From NCBI GenBank assembly GCA_947459215.1, contig CANHCQ010000002.1:303971-367970 (forward strand): 64,000 nucleotides of DNA, in the 5' to 3' direction. The notes beneath the pieces were generated by a model. It saw only the letters and a program-made list of their open reading frames with translations. It ran no database searches and was not told where the DNA came from. Position 1 is the stretch's first letter. Each line of letters starts with the position of its first letter. Positions 17,580 to 29,144 of the stretch are shown piece by piece. The translations under genes and the position numbers were made by a program. This DNA is from Phycisphaerales bacterium. GTDB taxonomy: Bacteria; Planctomycetota; Phycisphaerae; Phycisphaerales; UBA1924.

Positions 17580-19123
17580 CGCGCAGTGGGGGATGCAGCG
17601 TTCGGAGACGCCGGAGCATACTCGACCGGAAGAACGTGTGCGAGAGACTGCGGCAGCAGGATCTCGAACTCCGCCCCAGTGGGAGCCTGATCAGTGCCGA
17701 CAAGGTTTCGCGCCAGCAGCACGCCCCCGTGCTCGCGGACGATGCCTTCGGCAACGGCGAGCCCAAGCCCGGTGCCGCGGCTGTCGAGCCGCGTGCTCGC
17801 GAACGGCTCAAAGAGGCGAGAGAGGATCGCCGCGCTGATGCCCGGCCCGTTGTCGGTGATGCGGAGGCTGACCCAACGCTGGCCGTCCTTGTCAGCTTCG
17901 TCGGCGGTGATCGTGATCAAGGGCGTTCGACCGGCGGTCGTGGCTCCGCTGCTCATCGCGTCGGCGGCATTGCGGATCAGGTTCACAAGCACCTGGGTCA
18001 TGCGATCGGGATCGCAGACGGTTTGCAGCGTCGGCGGCACACGGTTCTCAAGTGCCGGCATCCGGATCGAGCGGTCGAGCCGCACCAGGGTGGCGGCTTC
18101 TTCGACAAGCGTGGCAACGTCCACATCACGCGACTGCGGCGGCCGCACCCTTGCAAAGTCGAGCAGGCTCTCGCTCAATCGCTCCAGACGCTCAACGACC
18201 CGCAACATGAGCGCGGCTCGTGCGGGTTCGACCGGACGTGACGGGTCTTGTGCGATCTGCTCGACCGATCCTTTAATGACCGCCAGCGGCGTGTTGAGTT
18301 CGTGGGCAATGCCCGCCGACATCATGCCCAGACTCGCCAATCGATCCGCGTCCGCAAGGTTGCGCTGCGCGGCTTCGAGCAGGTAGTTCTTCTTCTTGAG
18401 GTCGCCCGCCGTGCTCTCAAGCTGCGCGAGGGCTTCGTTGAGAGCCGCCTGGTTCTTGCGCAGCGCCCGCACCGAGTCATTGCGCGATCGCATGATCTCG
18501 CCGAGCTCGTCCTGCGGGATATAGATCTCGGGCACAAGCTCCTCGTCGTTGGCCTTGTTCTGCTGCACAGCGCGGTCCGCGGCGAGCACGCGACGGATCG
18601 GGTCGTACACCGCTTGGGGCAGCACGAAGACCTCCAACGCCGCCACAACGAGCGCATAGACCACGAGCAGCGCGATCAACGTGTAGATGTAGAGCCCAGT
18701 GACGGCCTCGCGCGCGGCCGGGCTCGAGGTTGACAACGCGACGTATCGGCCTTCCAACGCGCCGGGCGGCGTGACGAATACGACCGCCGCCGCTTCCCAC
18801 GGCCATGCCGACAACTCCAGAACACGTCCGGCGTTTGTGCTTGCGTTCACCGCAACCTCACGCGGGATCTCGAGCTCGCTTGCCGATCCCTCACGCAGGA
18901 CGACGTGTGGGTGCCCGCGTACGAAGTCCACAATCTGCGGCGCCTTGGTGACGCGAGCGGTCGAGAGATCTGGTGCCAGCATGGTCAGAAGGTCGGAGGC
19001 CGCCTGGCTGTCGGCACGGTCGATGATGCGAGCGATCGCGGGACGAAGAGCGACGAGCAGGATCAGTGCCAACGCCAGCGAGAAAAACGTGTGCAGAACG
19101 ACAAGTTTCTTGCGAATCCGCAT
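17576..19123 (-). CDS. Membrane-bound sensor histidine kinase
   Basis: 515 residues from the ATG at 19123. Two membrane segments (about 7-27 and 143-168) enclose a ~115-residue periplasmic sensor. A HAMP-like linker and coiled coil follow. The phospho-acceptor is H274 (SAGIAHELNTPLAVIKGSVEQI). The ATPase domain has the N box (NLIRNAADAM), G1 box (ITDNGPGIS), F box (LFEPFAST) and G2 box (GTGLGLAVAEGIV). It should phosphorylate the REC-XRE regulator encoded directly downstream. An in-frame TTG at 19246 would add 41 Pro/Arg-rich residues and is less likely. The signal sensed is unknown. Confidence 0.9.
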   Translation of the reverse strand: MRIRKKLVVLHTFFSLALALILLVALRPAIARIIDRADSQAASDLLTMLAPDLSTARVTKAPQIVDFVRGHPHVVLREGSASELEIPREVAVNASTNAGRVLELSAWPWEAAAVVFVTPPGALEGRYVALSTSSPAAREAVTGLYIYTLIALLVVYALVVAALEVFVLPQAVYDPIRRVLAADRAVQQNKANDEELVPEIYIPQDELGEIMRSRNDSVRALRKNQAALNEALAQLESTAGDLKKKNYLLEAAQRNLADADRLASLGMMSAGIAHELNTPLAVIKGSVEQIAQDPSRPVEPARAALMLRVVERLERLSESLLDFARVRPPQSRDVDVATLVEEAATLVRLDRSIRMPALENRVPPTLQTVCDPDRMTQVLVNLIRNAADAMSSGATTAGRTPLITITADEADKDGQRWVSLRITDNGPGISAAILSRLFEPFASTRLDSRGTGLGLAVAEGIVREHGGVLLARNLVGTDQAPTGAEFEILLPQSLAHVLPVEYAPASPNAASPTAR

Positions 19124-19307
19124 CCCGGCGAGCAGGCCGTGCCCCGCTTCGCGGCTCGGGACTATTTTGGCGATGATTCGCGCCGGAGGCCGCAGGCGGG
19201 CCGTCGAGAGAGGCGGCGGAATGTCACGGGGCGTGGTCAACGCCAAAGTTTATCACGTGGGCATCGTGTGCCGAGTGCATCGGGGCGGAGCGAATACCCT
19301 CGTCGGC

Positions 19308-20735
19308 ATGCGTGAGGGCCGATCTCCATCCCGACGTCCATCGCCCGGGCCTCGCCCGGGGCCTCCCCGGGGTCGCGTTGATCCGGTCCGCGATCGCGTC
19401 GCCGGACACGTCGCGGCGATGGTCGCCGCGTTTCCCGATCTGGGACTGGGCGTCAGCTTCGACGAGTTCGAGCCTCGCGATGCCGCCTTCGCGCACGCCA
19501 TCTACGACGCGGTCGTGCGGCGATGGCTGACGCTTGAGTTCCTGATCGGCATGGGTCTTTCCCGCCCGTTTCGCTCGCTCGAGCCGGGTGTGCAATCTGT
19601 GCTGCTCTGCGGAGCGGCCCAGATCGCGTTGTTTGACAAGGTACCGGTTCACGCCGCGATCGATGAGAGCGTCAACATCGCCAAGGCCCGCATCCGCGTC
19701 GGGGCGGGCGGGATCGTCAACGCGGGTTTGCGTCGAGTCGCCGAGCTTTGCGGAGATCGCGTTGAGCGTCCCGCTGACTGGATGACGCGTCGCGACTGCG
19801 TGCCGCTTGGCGATGGCCGAGCGATGATGCTGACCCGGCCCTGTCTTCCCGAGGAGGACGCCAAACGCATCAGCGTTCTGTGCAGCATTCCCAAGCCACT
19901 GCTCGAGCGGTGGGGGGCTGCGTTCGGCCATGTCGAAGCGAGCGAAGTCGCGATCAAGACGATCGGCCCGGCGCCGACCGTTGTGAACGCCGCTGGCGTC
20001 GCGAATGGCTTGACCCAGAGTGATGCCGCGAGTCTGTTGCCGCACGAGCGTTCCGGATCGTTCGTCTGGGTAGGCGAGCGCCGCGCCCTTGGTACCTTCC
20101 TCGAGCGTACCGGCACATGGGTACAGGACCCAGCCTCGGCTGAGGTTGTTCCGACCGTGGCAGCCGCCGCGGGACGCGACGCCGACGCCATGCGTCTTGT
20201 CGTGGATCTGTGCGCCGGCCAGGGCACGAAGACGCGGCAACTGCTACGGGCATTCCCCAACGCCACGATCGTCGCCTGCGAGGTCGACGATGATCGACTG
20301 GCGACGCTGAAGCGTGTCTTCGCAGGCACCGCTCGCGTCAAGGTGCTGCACGCACATCACGCCCCCCGGGCGTGTCAGGACGGCGGGGTGGGCGTGGCCG
20401 ACGTTGTGCTGCTTGATGTTCCGTGCAGCAACACCGGCGTGCTCAGCCGCCGCGTCGAGGCCCGCTACCGGCTCGACGCCAAGTCGCTCGATGAACTCGT
20501 GAAACTGCAGCGCGAGATCATCGCCGTCGGACGCCCACTTCTCCGATCCGGCGGCCTGCTGGCCTACTCCACCTGCAGCCTCGAACAGGAGGAGAACGAG
20601 TCGCAGCGGGACCACATCGTTTCGTCCTGCGGCGGGACGCTCATGGTGGACCGACGAACCATGCCGCGGGGTCTGCCCGGCGAGCCGTTCACACGCTTCA
20701 ACGACGGCTCGTACGTGGCAGTGGCCCGGGTGTAG
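19308..20735 (+). CDS. rsmB: RsmB/RsmF-like rRNA (cytosine-C5) methyltransferase with N-terminal NusB-like domain
   Basis: 475 residues. Residues ~30-165 resemble the NusB-like RNA-binding domain of RsmB (SLEPGVQSVLLCGAAQIALFDKVPVHAAIDESVNIAK). The C-terminal half is a SAM-dependent methyltransferase: motif I DLCAGQGTKTRQLL, the acidic loop CEVDDDR, motif IV VVLLDVPCSNTGVLSRR with the PC cysteine, and motif VI AYSTCSLEQEENE with the TC catalytic cysteine. Both cysteines used by m5C methyltransferases are present. The expected target is 16S rRNA C967, but target choice cannot be proven by sequence. The leader is rich in Pro and Arg. It diverges from the histidine kinase. Confidence 0.85.
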   Translation: MREGRSPSRRPSPGPRPGPPRGRVDPVRDRVAGHVAAMVAAFPDLGLGVSFDEFEPRDAAFAHAIYDAVVRRWLTLEFLIGMGLSRPFRSLEPGVQSVLLCGAAQIALFDKVPVHAAIDESVNIAKARIRVGAGGIVNAGLRRVAELCGDRVERPADWMTRRDCVPLGDGRAMMLTRPCLPEEDAKRISVLCSIPKPLLERWGAAFGHVEASEVAIKTIGPAPTVVNAAGVANGLTQSDAASLLPHERSGSFVWVGERRALGTFLERTGTWVQDPASAEVVPTVAAAAGRDADAMRLVVDLCAGQGTKTRQLLRAFPNATIVACEVDDDRLATLKRVFAGTARVKVLHAHHAPRACQDGGVGVADVVLLDVPCSNTGVLSRRVEARYRLDAKSLDELVKLQREIIAVGRPLLRSGGLLAYSTCSLEQEENESQRDHIVSSCGGTLMVDRRTMPRGLPGEPFTRFNDGSYVAVARV

Positions 20736-20816
20736 TGCCGCCGAACCCGACATTGCAACGCCCGCGCCCGCTTTGCCGATATCGCGTACCCTGACGCTGT
20801 TCGCAAGGAGTCCCTC

Positions 20817-21473
20817 ATGTCCACCCGTTCGCTCGCCATCGCATCCCTGATCGGTCTCTCGCTTCTCGCCGGCTGCCAGGCCCAGCGGAATCTCAACCTC
20901 GTCCGCGAGATGGGCGACCGAAGCTACGCCCGCGGCGAGTACGACGCCGCCCTGACCGACTACCAGGAATTTGTCGCCCGCAAACCCGACGGCGTCGAAG
21001 TGCGCTATTCGATGGCGAACACGTATCTGAAGCTCAATCAGCCTCAGCTTGCCCGCGAGCAGTTCTATCAGTGCCTCGCGGTGAAGCCGGAGAACGAGGA
21101 CTATGCCGGCGGACTCGCCGAAGCCCTGCTCGCCTGCAACGAGCGTGAGGAGCTGATCACGTTCCTGACTCGCGAGGCCCGCGATCGCGGCCGCAGCGGC
21201 GACTACTTGCGTCTTGGCCGTTACCAGTTCCAGCTTGGCAACGTCGACGAGGCCAAACTCGCGATGATCACCGCCGCCAAACTGGACGGCGGGAAGTCGA
21301 TTAAGCCGCACGTGGAACTCGCGAATCTGTATCGCACCCTCGGTGACAAGCCCAGTGAGCTGCGGCGCCTGCGGATGGCCCTGTTCATCGAGCCCAAGAA
21401 CACGGACCTGCAGAAGCGCATCCGCGACCTTGGCGAGGTCCCGGGCCCAAGCTTCGTGCTCCAGCCTGAGTGA
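20817..21473 (+). CDS. TPR-repeat lipoprotein
   Basis: 218 residues. The N-terminus is a lipoprotein signal (hydrophobic core then LLAGC, lipidation at C20). The rest is made of about four or five TPR-like units, for example SYARGEYDAALTDYQEFVARKP and NTYLKLNQPQLAREQFYQCLAVKP. It is probably membrane-tethered and mediates protein contacts, like the BamD or NlpI type of helper. It ends 102 bp before the ArsR-methyltransferase fusion. No more specific role can be given. Confidence 0.8.
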   Translation: MSTRSLAIASLIGLSLLAGCQAQRNLNLVREMGDRSYARGEYDAALTDYQEFVARKPDGVEVRYSMANTYLKLNQPQLAREQFYQCLAVKPENEDYAGGLAEALLACNEREELITFLTREARDRGRSGDYLRLGRYQFQLGNVDEAKLAMITAAKLDGGKSIKPHVELANLYRTLGDKPSELRRLRMALFIEPKNTDLQKRIRDLGEVPGPSFVLQPE

Positions 21474-21558
21474 TGCCAGCCCGGCGCCCGGTCCGACCGG
21501 TCCGGGTTTGCGTTCGCGCAAGTGCCGCGTTTGACCCGCGCCGGTGGCCTTTCTACCA

Positions 21559-21575
21559 TTCATCCGGATAAACGG

Positions 21576-21580
<5 letters not shown>
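21559..21580 (+). promoter_or_regulatory. Likely operator: inverted repeat overlapping the arsR-type start codon
   Basis: Two perfect 8-bp arms TTCATCCG and CGGATGAA are separated by the AT-rich hexamer GATAAA. The start ATG (21576-21578) of the ArsR-methyltransferase gene lies in the right arm. ArsR-family dimers bind inverted repeats of this size, so autoregulation is a natural inference. I did not find a second copy before ahcY or metF. Confidence 0.55.
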
Positions 21581-24207
<2,627 letters not shown>

Positions 24208-24210
24208 ATT

Positions 24211-24264
24211 AGTGGGACCGGCTTCCAGCCGGTCCGAGCCAGTGGGACCGGCCTCCGGCCGGTC
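24211..24264 (+). repeat. Dispersed palindromic repeat, locus B (two copies in direct tandem, 30-bp period)
   Basis: Copies at 24211-24234 and 24241-24264, both starting AGTGGGACCGGC and ending GCCGGTC; the loops are TTCCA and CTCCG. They begin 4 bases after the ahcY stop. They lie upstream of the ahcY terminator hairpin. Confidence 0.85.
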
Positions 24265-24276
24265 AACCAGTCATCA

Positions 24277-24308
24277 ACGCCGGTGGGTGAGAACCCGCCG
24301 GCGTCTTT
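24277..24308 (+). terminator. Terminator-like hairpin after ahcY
   Basis: A 12-bp stem (ACGCCGGTGGGT / ACCCGCCGGCGT, one T-G pair) with a GAGA loop is followed by CTTT. The T run is weak, so termination may be partial and allow read-through to metF. Confidence 0.6.
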
Positions 24309-24359
24309 CCAGAAACCTCCACGGACGGAGCATCTCCCGGAGCACCCCGGACTTCTCGC

Positions 24360-25295
24360 ATGACGCCCGCACCATCCACGACCACCGACATCCGCGACCT
24401 CTTCGCCAAGGGCAAGAGCACGTTCTCGTTCGAGTTCTTCCCGCCCAAGACCCCCGAGGGCGCTGAAGAACTCTTCAAGCACATCGCCGATCTCGAGAAG
24501 CTGCATCCGACGTTCGTCAGCGTCACCTACGGCGCCGGCGGCTCGACGCGCGACCTGACGCACCAACTCGTGGTGCGGCTCAACTCGCAGACGGCACTCA
24601 ACCCGATGCCGCACCTGACCTGCGTCGGCCACGACGAGGCGCAGATCGACGCGATCCTGCAGAAGTACGCCGAGGCTGGGATCACCAAGATCCTCGCCTT
24701 GCGAGGCGACGCCCCGAAGAACTGGACCGGCGAGGATCCGTACAAGCACTTCAAGTACGCGGCCGATCTGGTCCGAGCGATCAAGAAGTTCAACGCCTCG
24801 GGCCGCCATCCAAACCCCCGCGGCTTCGCGATCGCGGTCGCAGGGTTCCCTGAGGGCCATCCCGACACACCCAACCGCGTGGCCGAGATCGATCGCATGA
24901 GGGCGAAGGTCGACGAGGGTGCGGACTTCATCGTCACCCAGCTCTTCTTCGACAACCACGATTTCTACGACTATCGCGATCGCTGCGCACTCGCCGGCAT
25001 CACGATCCCGATCGTCGCTGGCATTATGCCGATCACATCGCTGTCGGGCATGAAGCGGATGGCCGAACTGGCCCTGGGCGCTCGCTACCCGGCGCCGTTG
25101 CTGCGGGCCATGAACCGCACCAACGGTGATGAGGCCGCGGCTCGGCGCGTGGGCGTGCACTGGGCCACAGAGCAATGCCGCGACCTGCTCGACCACCGCG
25201 TTGCGGGGCTGCACCTGTACACCCTGAACCGCTCGACCGCGACCAAAGAGATTTACGCGAGCTTGGGCGTTGAGAGCAGCTTGGCTTTGGGCTAG
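24360..25295 (+). CDS. metF: Methylenetetrahydrofolate reductase
   Basis: 311 residues. An FAD-dependent TIM barrel that reduces 5,10-methylene-THF to 5-methyl-THF, the methyl donor for methionine synthesis. Visible marks: FSFEFFPPKTPEGAEELF at the N-terminus (with the catalytic Glu), VSVTYGAGGSTRD, ALRGDAPKNW, GADFIVTQLFFDNHDFYDYRDRC and PIVAGIMPITS. Together with ahcY and the ArsR-type regulator it covers the recycling half of the SAM cycle. Confidence 0.97.
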   Translation: MTPAPSTTTDIRDLFAKGKSTFSFEFFPPKTPEGAEELFKHIADLEKLHPTFVSVTYGAGGSTRDLTHQLVVRLNSQTALNPMPHLTCVGHDEAQIDAILQKYAEAGITKILALRGDAPKNWTGEDPYKHFKYAADLVRAIKKFNASGRHPNPRGFAIAVAGFPEGHPDTPNRVAEIDRMRAKVDEGADFIVTQLFFDNHDFYDYRDRCALAGITIPIVAGIMPITSLSGMKRMAELALGARYPAPLLRAMNRTNGDEAAARRVGVHWATEQCRDLLDHRVAGLHLYTLNRSTATKEIYASLGVESSLALG

Positions 25296-25462
25296 CGCGA
25301 GTGGCGGGCAGAAATCAGTGTCAGACGCATCGAAGCCGAACGGACACGATGTCGTTCAGCCTCGTTTGGCCACGCGAACGCGCGCAGGACGGCGTGGCCG
25401 AACTAAGATGCTAGCACCGTTCCCGAATTCCAGCGTTTGGGACCGACTTGATAGCATGGGGC

Positions 25463-26713
25463 ATGAACAACGATGTCTTCAGCGGAGCTCTTGCCCGCAT
25501 GCGTGCCGCGGCCGAGATCGTCACGGTTCACCCGGAGACTCTCGCCCGGCTTTCCCAACCCAAGCAGTTCCTCGAAGTCAGCCTGCCCGTCCGTATGGAT
25601 GACGGCACGCTGCGGGTCTTTACCGGCTACCGCTGCGCATACGACGACAGCCGCGGGCCCGCCAAAGGCGGCATCCGGTTCCACCAGGACGTCTCGATTC
25701 CCGAGGTGAAGGCGCTCGCGTTCTGGATGGCCTGCAAGTGCGCCGTCGTCGGCATTCCCTTCGGCGGCGGCAAGGGCGGCGTGATCGTTGATCCCAAGAA
25801 GCTCAGCCAGGGTGAACTGGAACGCCTCAGCCGCGCCTACATGCGGGCCATCGCCAAAAACGTCGGTCCGGCGACCGACGTGCCCGCGCCCGACGTCAAC
25901 ACCAACGCCCTCATCATGGCGTGGATGATGGACGAGTACAACAAGTTCACGGGCTCGATTGAGCCCGGCGTGATCACGGGCAAGCCCGTCGCCGTCGGCG
26001 GTTCACTCGGCCGCGACGACGCCACCGCTCGCGGCGGGTTCTACATCCTTCGCGATCTTGAGAAGACACTGGGCTGGGATCCCAAGGCCAAAGCGATCAA
26101 GGTCGCGATCCACGGCTTCGGCAACGCGGGTCAGCACTTCGCCAGGTTCGTCCATGACGTCGGTTACAAGGTCGTCGCGATCGGCGACTCGCGCGGAGCA
26201 ATCGCGAACGACGCCGGGATCGACGTACCGGCAGCCATCGAGCACAAGAACAGGACCGGTGCGCTCCCGAGCGGCAAGCTGATCAGCAACGCGGAACTTC
26301 TCGAGCTCGATGTGGACCTGCTTGTTCCCGCGGCGATCGAGGACGTGATCACCACCAAGAACGCGTCCAACGTACGGGCGAAGGTGATCTTGGAACTTGC
26401 CAACGGCCCGGTCGCATCAGACGCCGACGCGATCCTGCAGCAGAAGAACATCTTGGTCATTCCGGACATCCTCGCCAACGCCGGCGGCGTCACGGTGTCG
26501 TACTTTGAGTGGACCCAGAACCGGGCCGGGTTCGCTTGGACGCTCGAAGAGGTCCACACGCGGCTTCAGGAGATCATGGTCCGGGAGTTCCGAGGAGTGC
26601 ACGCACTCTCGAAGCAGAAGAACTGCCCGATGCGGATCGCGGCCTACGCCCACGCCCTGGGTCGGCTGGACACGGCGATTCGGGCCTTCGGCGTGGCTCC
26701 CCCGAAGCGGTAG
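25463..26713 (+). CDS. gdhA: Glutamate dehydrogenase (Glu/Leu/Phe/Val dehydrogenase family)
   Basis: 416 residues from the ATG at 25463. Substrate-binding and catalytic segments are intact: GYRCAYDDSRGPAKGGIRFH, KCAVVGIPFGGGKGGV with its lysine, and VPAPDVNTNALIMAW with the catalytic Asp. The dinucleotide-binding motif is AIHGFGNAGQHFARF. The length fits the hexameric ~420-residue type. It interconverts glutamate and 2-oxoglutarate plus ammonia; the NAD/NADP preference is not evident. A TTG at 25448 in frame is a weaker start. The ~167-bp gap upstream holds no other feature that I can see. Confidence 0.93.
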   Translation: MNNDVFSGALARMRAAAEIVTVHPETLARLSQPKQFLEVSLPVRMDDGTLRVFTGYRCAYDDSRGPAKGGIRFHQDVSIPEVKALAFWMACKCAVVGIPFGGGKGGVIVDPKKLSQGELERLSRAYMRAIAKNVGPATDVPAPDVNTNALIMAWMMDEYNKFTGSIEPGVITGKPVAVGGSLGRDDATARGGFYILRDLEKTLGWDPKAKAIKVAIHGFGNAGQHFARFVHDVGYKVVAIGDSRGAIANDAGIDVPAAIEHKNRTGALPSGKLISNAELLELDVDLLVPAAIEDVITTKNASNVRAKVILELANGPVASDADAILQQKNILVIPDILANAGGVTVSYFEWTQNRAGFAWTLEEVHTRLQEIMVREFRGVHALSKQKNCPMRIAAYAHALGRLDTAIRAFGVAPPKR

Positions 26714-26859
26714 ATTCCTTCCAGAATACGAACAAGTCGCGTGATCGGCATGTTCGTGATAAACTCGGGAGACCGTCGAACCGATCGACCCGCGTCGGCG
26801 CTCTATGGCCGACGCGTCCGTTGGCAGAAACTTCCGACACTCAACGAGGGACCTCGGCT

Positions 26860-27993
26860 ATGGCTCAGCTTCGCAATCCCGCTCTGATCGTCTTTGTGGC
26901 TGGTGCGGCACTGGCTGCGGCCGCTTCCGCGCAGACCGCCCCGCAGAACGCGCCGAGCGGTGATCCGTTGCCGCCACGCCCGAACCAGGTCGCTCCCGAG
27001 GCTCCGAAGCCCGTCGGGCCCTCCGGCCGCTTCACGCCGACCGCGAAGTCATTCGACTTTGGGAAGATCCTCTGCGACAAGCCAGTCGAGCACGTCTTCA
27101 AGTTCAAGAACACCGGCGATGCAAATCTGGTCATCACCAGCGCGACCGGTTCGTGCCATTGCACCGTCCCCGCCCTGCAGAAGTCCGAGTACGCCCCGGG
27201 TGAAGAGGGCGAGATCAAGGTGGTCTTTGATCCCAAGGGCAAGGCCGCGGGCAAGGTGCAGCAGCGTGTTACGGTTGTGAGCAACGACCCGACGTCGCCG
27301 ACGACTTCGCTGACGCTCGAGGCCGATCTGATGGCGATTGTCAACGTGGAGCCGGCGCGATTGGTCGCCTTCGGGCAGATCGCCAAGGGCGAGACCAAGT
27401 CCATGGAGCTCAACCTCACCGGCCGCCTCGAGAACTTTGAGGTGACCGGCGTGACATTCGACGGCACGGGCGAGGAGATCAAGGCCGTCATCGGAACGCC
27501 CGAGCCGGTCGAGATCAACGGCGAGAAGATGCGGCGGGTGAACGTGAAGCTCGTCTATCCGTCCGCCAAGAAGATCGAACGCTTCCAGCGCAACGTCATC
27601 ATCACCACCAACGATGCCCGCGAGAAGGAGATCAAACTTCCGGTCATGGGCGAGGTGCTTGGCGATCTGGACGTGCGTCCTTTGCGGGTCAGCATGGGCT
27701 TGGTCGCCCGAGAGGCCCAGTTCAGCAACACCGCCACGATCTCCAGCCGCAGCGGCAAGCCGTTCAAGATCAAGGGCATCAAGCAGGTCGCTTCCCCGGG
27801 CCGCGCCGACCCCGAGCTGAAGTTCGACATCAAGCCGGTCGGGAAGGGTTCGGTGAACCCGGCTGAGTACACCATTGCCATCGAGGGCAAGGCGCCGAAT
27901 GACGGTTTCCGCAGTGTGATCGACTGTGAGGTGCTTACGGACATGCCCGGCGAAGAGACGATCAAGATGGGCGTCTATCTCGTCGTCCGCTGA
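26860..27993 (+). CDS. DUF1573-domain exported protein
   Basis: 377 residues. A signal peptide (LIVFVAGAALAAAASAQ) is followed by a Pro-rich linker and a DUF1573 domain: FDFGKILCDKPVEHVFKFKNTGDANLVITSATGSCHCTVP. The C-x-C in GSCHC is the family signature. Further Ig-like beta domains extend to the end. DUF1573 proteins are periplasmic, and their function is unproven. The gene is followed by a rhodanese and a MauE/DoxX gene in the same direction, which points to a thiol- or sulfur-related periplasmic task (inference). Confidence 0.85.
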   Translation: MAQLRNPALIVFVAGAALAAAASAQTAPQNAPSGDPLPPRPNQVAPEAPKPVGPSGRFTPTAKSFDFGKILCDKPVEHVFKFKNTGDANLVITSATGSCHCTVPALQKSEYAPGEEGEIKVVFDPKGKAAGKVQQRVTVVSNDPTSPTTSLTLEADLMAIVNVEPARLVAFGQIAKGETKSMELNLTGRLENFEVTGVTFDGTGEEIKAVIGTPEPVEINGEKMRRVNVKLVYPSAKKIERFQRNVIITTNDAREKEIKLPVMGEVLGDLDVRPLRVSMGLVAREAQFSNTATISSRSGKPFKIKGIKQVASPGRADPELKFDIKPVGKGSVNPAEYTIAIEGKAPNDGFRSVIDCEVLTDMPGEETIKMGVYLVVR

Positions 27994-28035
27994 TCGATTG
28001 GGGTCGCGGGACATCCGAAGGAATCGGAGGGCGAC

Positions 28036-28641
28036 ATGCCGCTGGTTTTGGTCCAGAGATCGCTGGCGATCATCGGGCTTGGCTGCATCATCGGCGCGGC
28101 GGATTCGTGGCTCCGCCCGACGGTGATCACGCTGAAAGACAACGCGCCGGTCGCTGGGCAGCCCCCGGCTCGCGAGCCCGAGCGTCCTCACGCAGCGCAG
28201 TCCTTGCCCGCTGAAGCGAAGGCGGTGGCTCCTTCGGAAGCCACGACGCCGGCATCGAATACCCCGACTGCCGCGACGCTTGGTCTGATGATCGATTCCA
28301 GGGCAGCCAAGACGTTGTTTGACATGGGCGTGATCTTTCTCGACGCACGCATTCAGCCCGAATATGACGCCGGGCACATCCCACAGGCGTACCTCTTGAA
28401 CTCGACGATGTTCGGGACTCCCGCCGCGGATGAGGCGATGAAGGCGCTCGACGCAAGTCAGCCGGTGGTGATCTACTGCGGCGGGGGCGACTGCGACGCT
28501 TCCAAGAACGTCGCGATCCTGCTGCAGCAGGCGGGCTTCAAGCAGGTTCACATCATCGAAAAGGGCTATCCCGAGTGGAAGGAACTTGGATACCCGATCG
28601 AGACCGCGGCGGGCAAGGCCAGCGCTGGAGGTGCGAAGTGA
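28036..28641 (+). CDS. Membrane-anchored rhodanese-domain protein
   Basis: 201 residues. A single N-terminal hydrophobic anchor (SLAIIGLGCIIGAAD) and a Pro/Ala-rich linker precede a rhodanese fold. The strand FLDARIQPEYDAGHIPQAYLLN is typical, and the active-site loop is VIYCGGGDCDASKN with the candidate catalytic Cys in YCGGGDC. The domain is probably periplasmic and handles sulfane sulfur or persulfides. It overlaps the next gene by 4 bases (GTGA), so it is translationally coupled to the MauE-like protein. Confidence 0.85.
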   Translation: MPLVLVQRSLAIIGLGCIIGAADSWLRPTVITLKDNAPVAGQPPAREPERPHAAQSLPAEAKAVAPSEATTPASNTPTAATLGLMIDSRAAKTLFDMGVIFLDARIQPEYDAGHIPQAYLLNSTMFGTPAADEAMKALDASQPVVIYCGGGDCDASKNVAILLQQAGFKQVHIIEKGYPEWKELGYPIETAAGKASAGGAK

Positions 28642-29126
28642 ACCGCCTCCGCCACACCGCCTTGTTCGTGTGCCGCGTGGCGATCGCGGCGCTGTTTCTC
28701 TTTGCCGCGTGGCAGAAGCTCTTCGCGCCCGGTGCGGGCCCTCAGAAGTTCTCGCTGGCGATCAACTCGTTCAAGATCCTTCCCGAGCATCTTGTGCACC
28801 TCGCGACCGGCGTGATCCCGTGGCTCGAGGTGCTGTGTGCGGTGTTGGTGCTGATCGGCGTCTGGACCCGCGCCGCGGCGACGGTGCTGACGCTGCTCCT
28901 GGTCGGCTTCACGGCGGCGGTGATCTCGGTGCTTCTGCGGAACATGAGCCTCACCTGCGGCTGCTTTGGAAACCTCACGCTCATCTGCCCCAAGGGCGTG
29001 ATGGGCTGGTGCAAGGTCTTCGAGAACTCGGTGATCCTGCTGCCGTGCGTGCTCGTCGCTGTCTTCGGCGGCGGGTGGCTCGATCTCGATCGGCTCCGCA
29101 TGTCGAACGCGACGCGGACTGCGTAG
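28638..29126 (+). CDS. MauE/DoxX-like redox-associated membrane protein
   Basis: 162 residues, GTG start overlapping the rhodanese stop. Four hydrophobic segments: CRVAIAALFLFAAWQKL, HLATGVIPWLEVLCAVLVLIGVW, AATVLTLLLVGFTAAVISVLL and SVILLPCVLVAVFGG. The first (FAAWQKLFAP) and the cysteine motif LTCGCFGNLTLIC are typical of MauE/DoxX proteins, which support disulfide or thiol chemistry across the membrane. It forms a three-gene unit with the DUF1573 and rhodanese genes. Confidence 0.82.
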   Translation: MNRLRHTALFVCRVAIAALFLFAAWQKLFAPGAGPQKFSLAINSFKILPEHLVHLATGVIPWLEVLCAVLVLIGVWTRAAATVLTLLLVGFTAAVISVLLRNMSLTCGCFGNLTLICPKGVMGWCKVFENSVILLPCVLVAVFGGGWLDLDRLRMSNATRTA

Positions 29127-29144
29127 CTCATCGATAGGGATGTC

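Noticed and set aside
24211..24264. CRISPR-like 30-bp period repeats (also at 50887-50940)
   Set aside because: Only two units with 6-base spacers, each unit palindromic, and no cas genes. They belong to the dispersed palindrome family.
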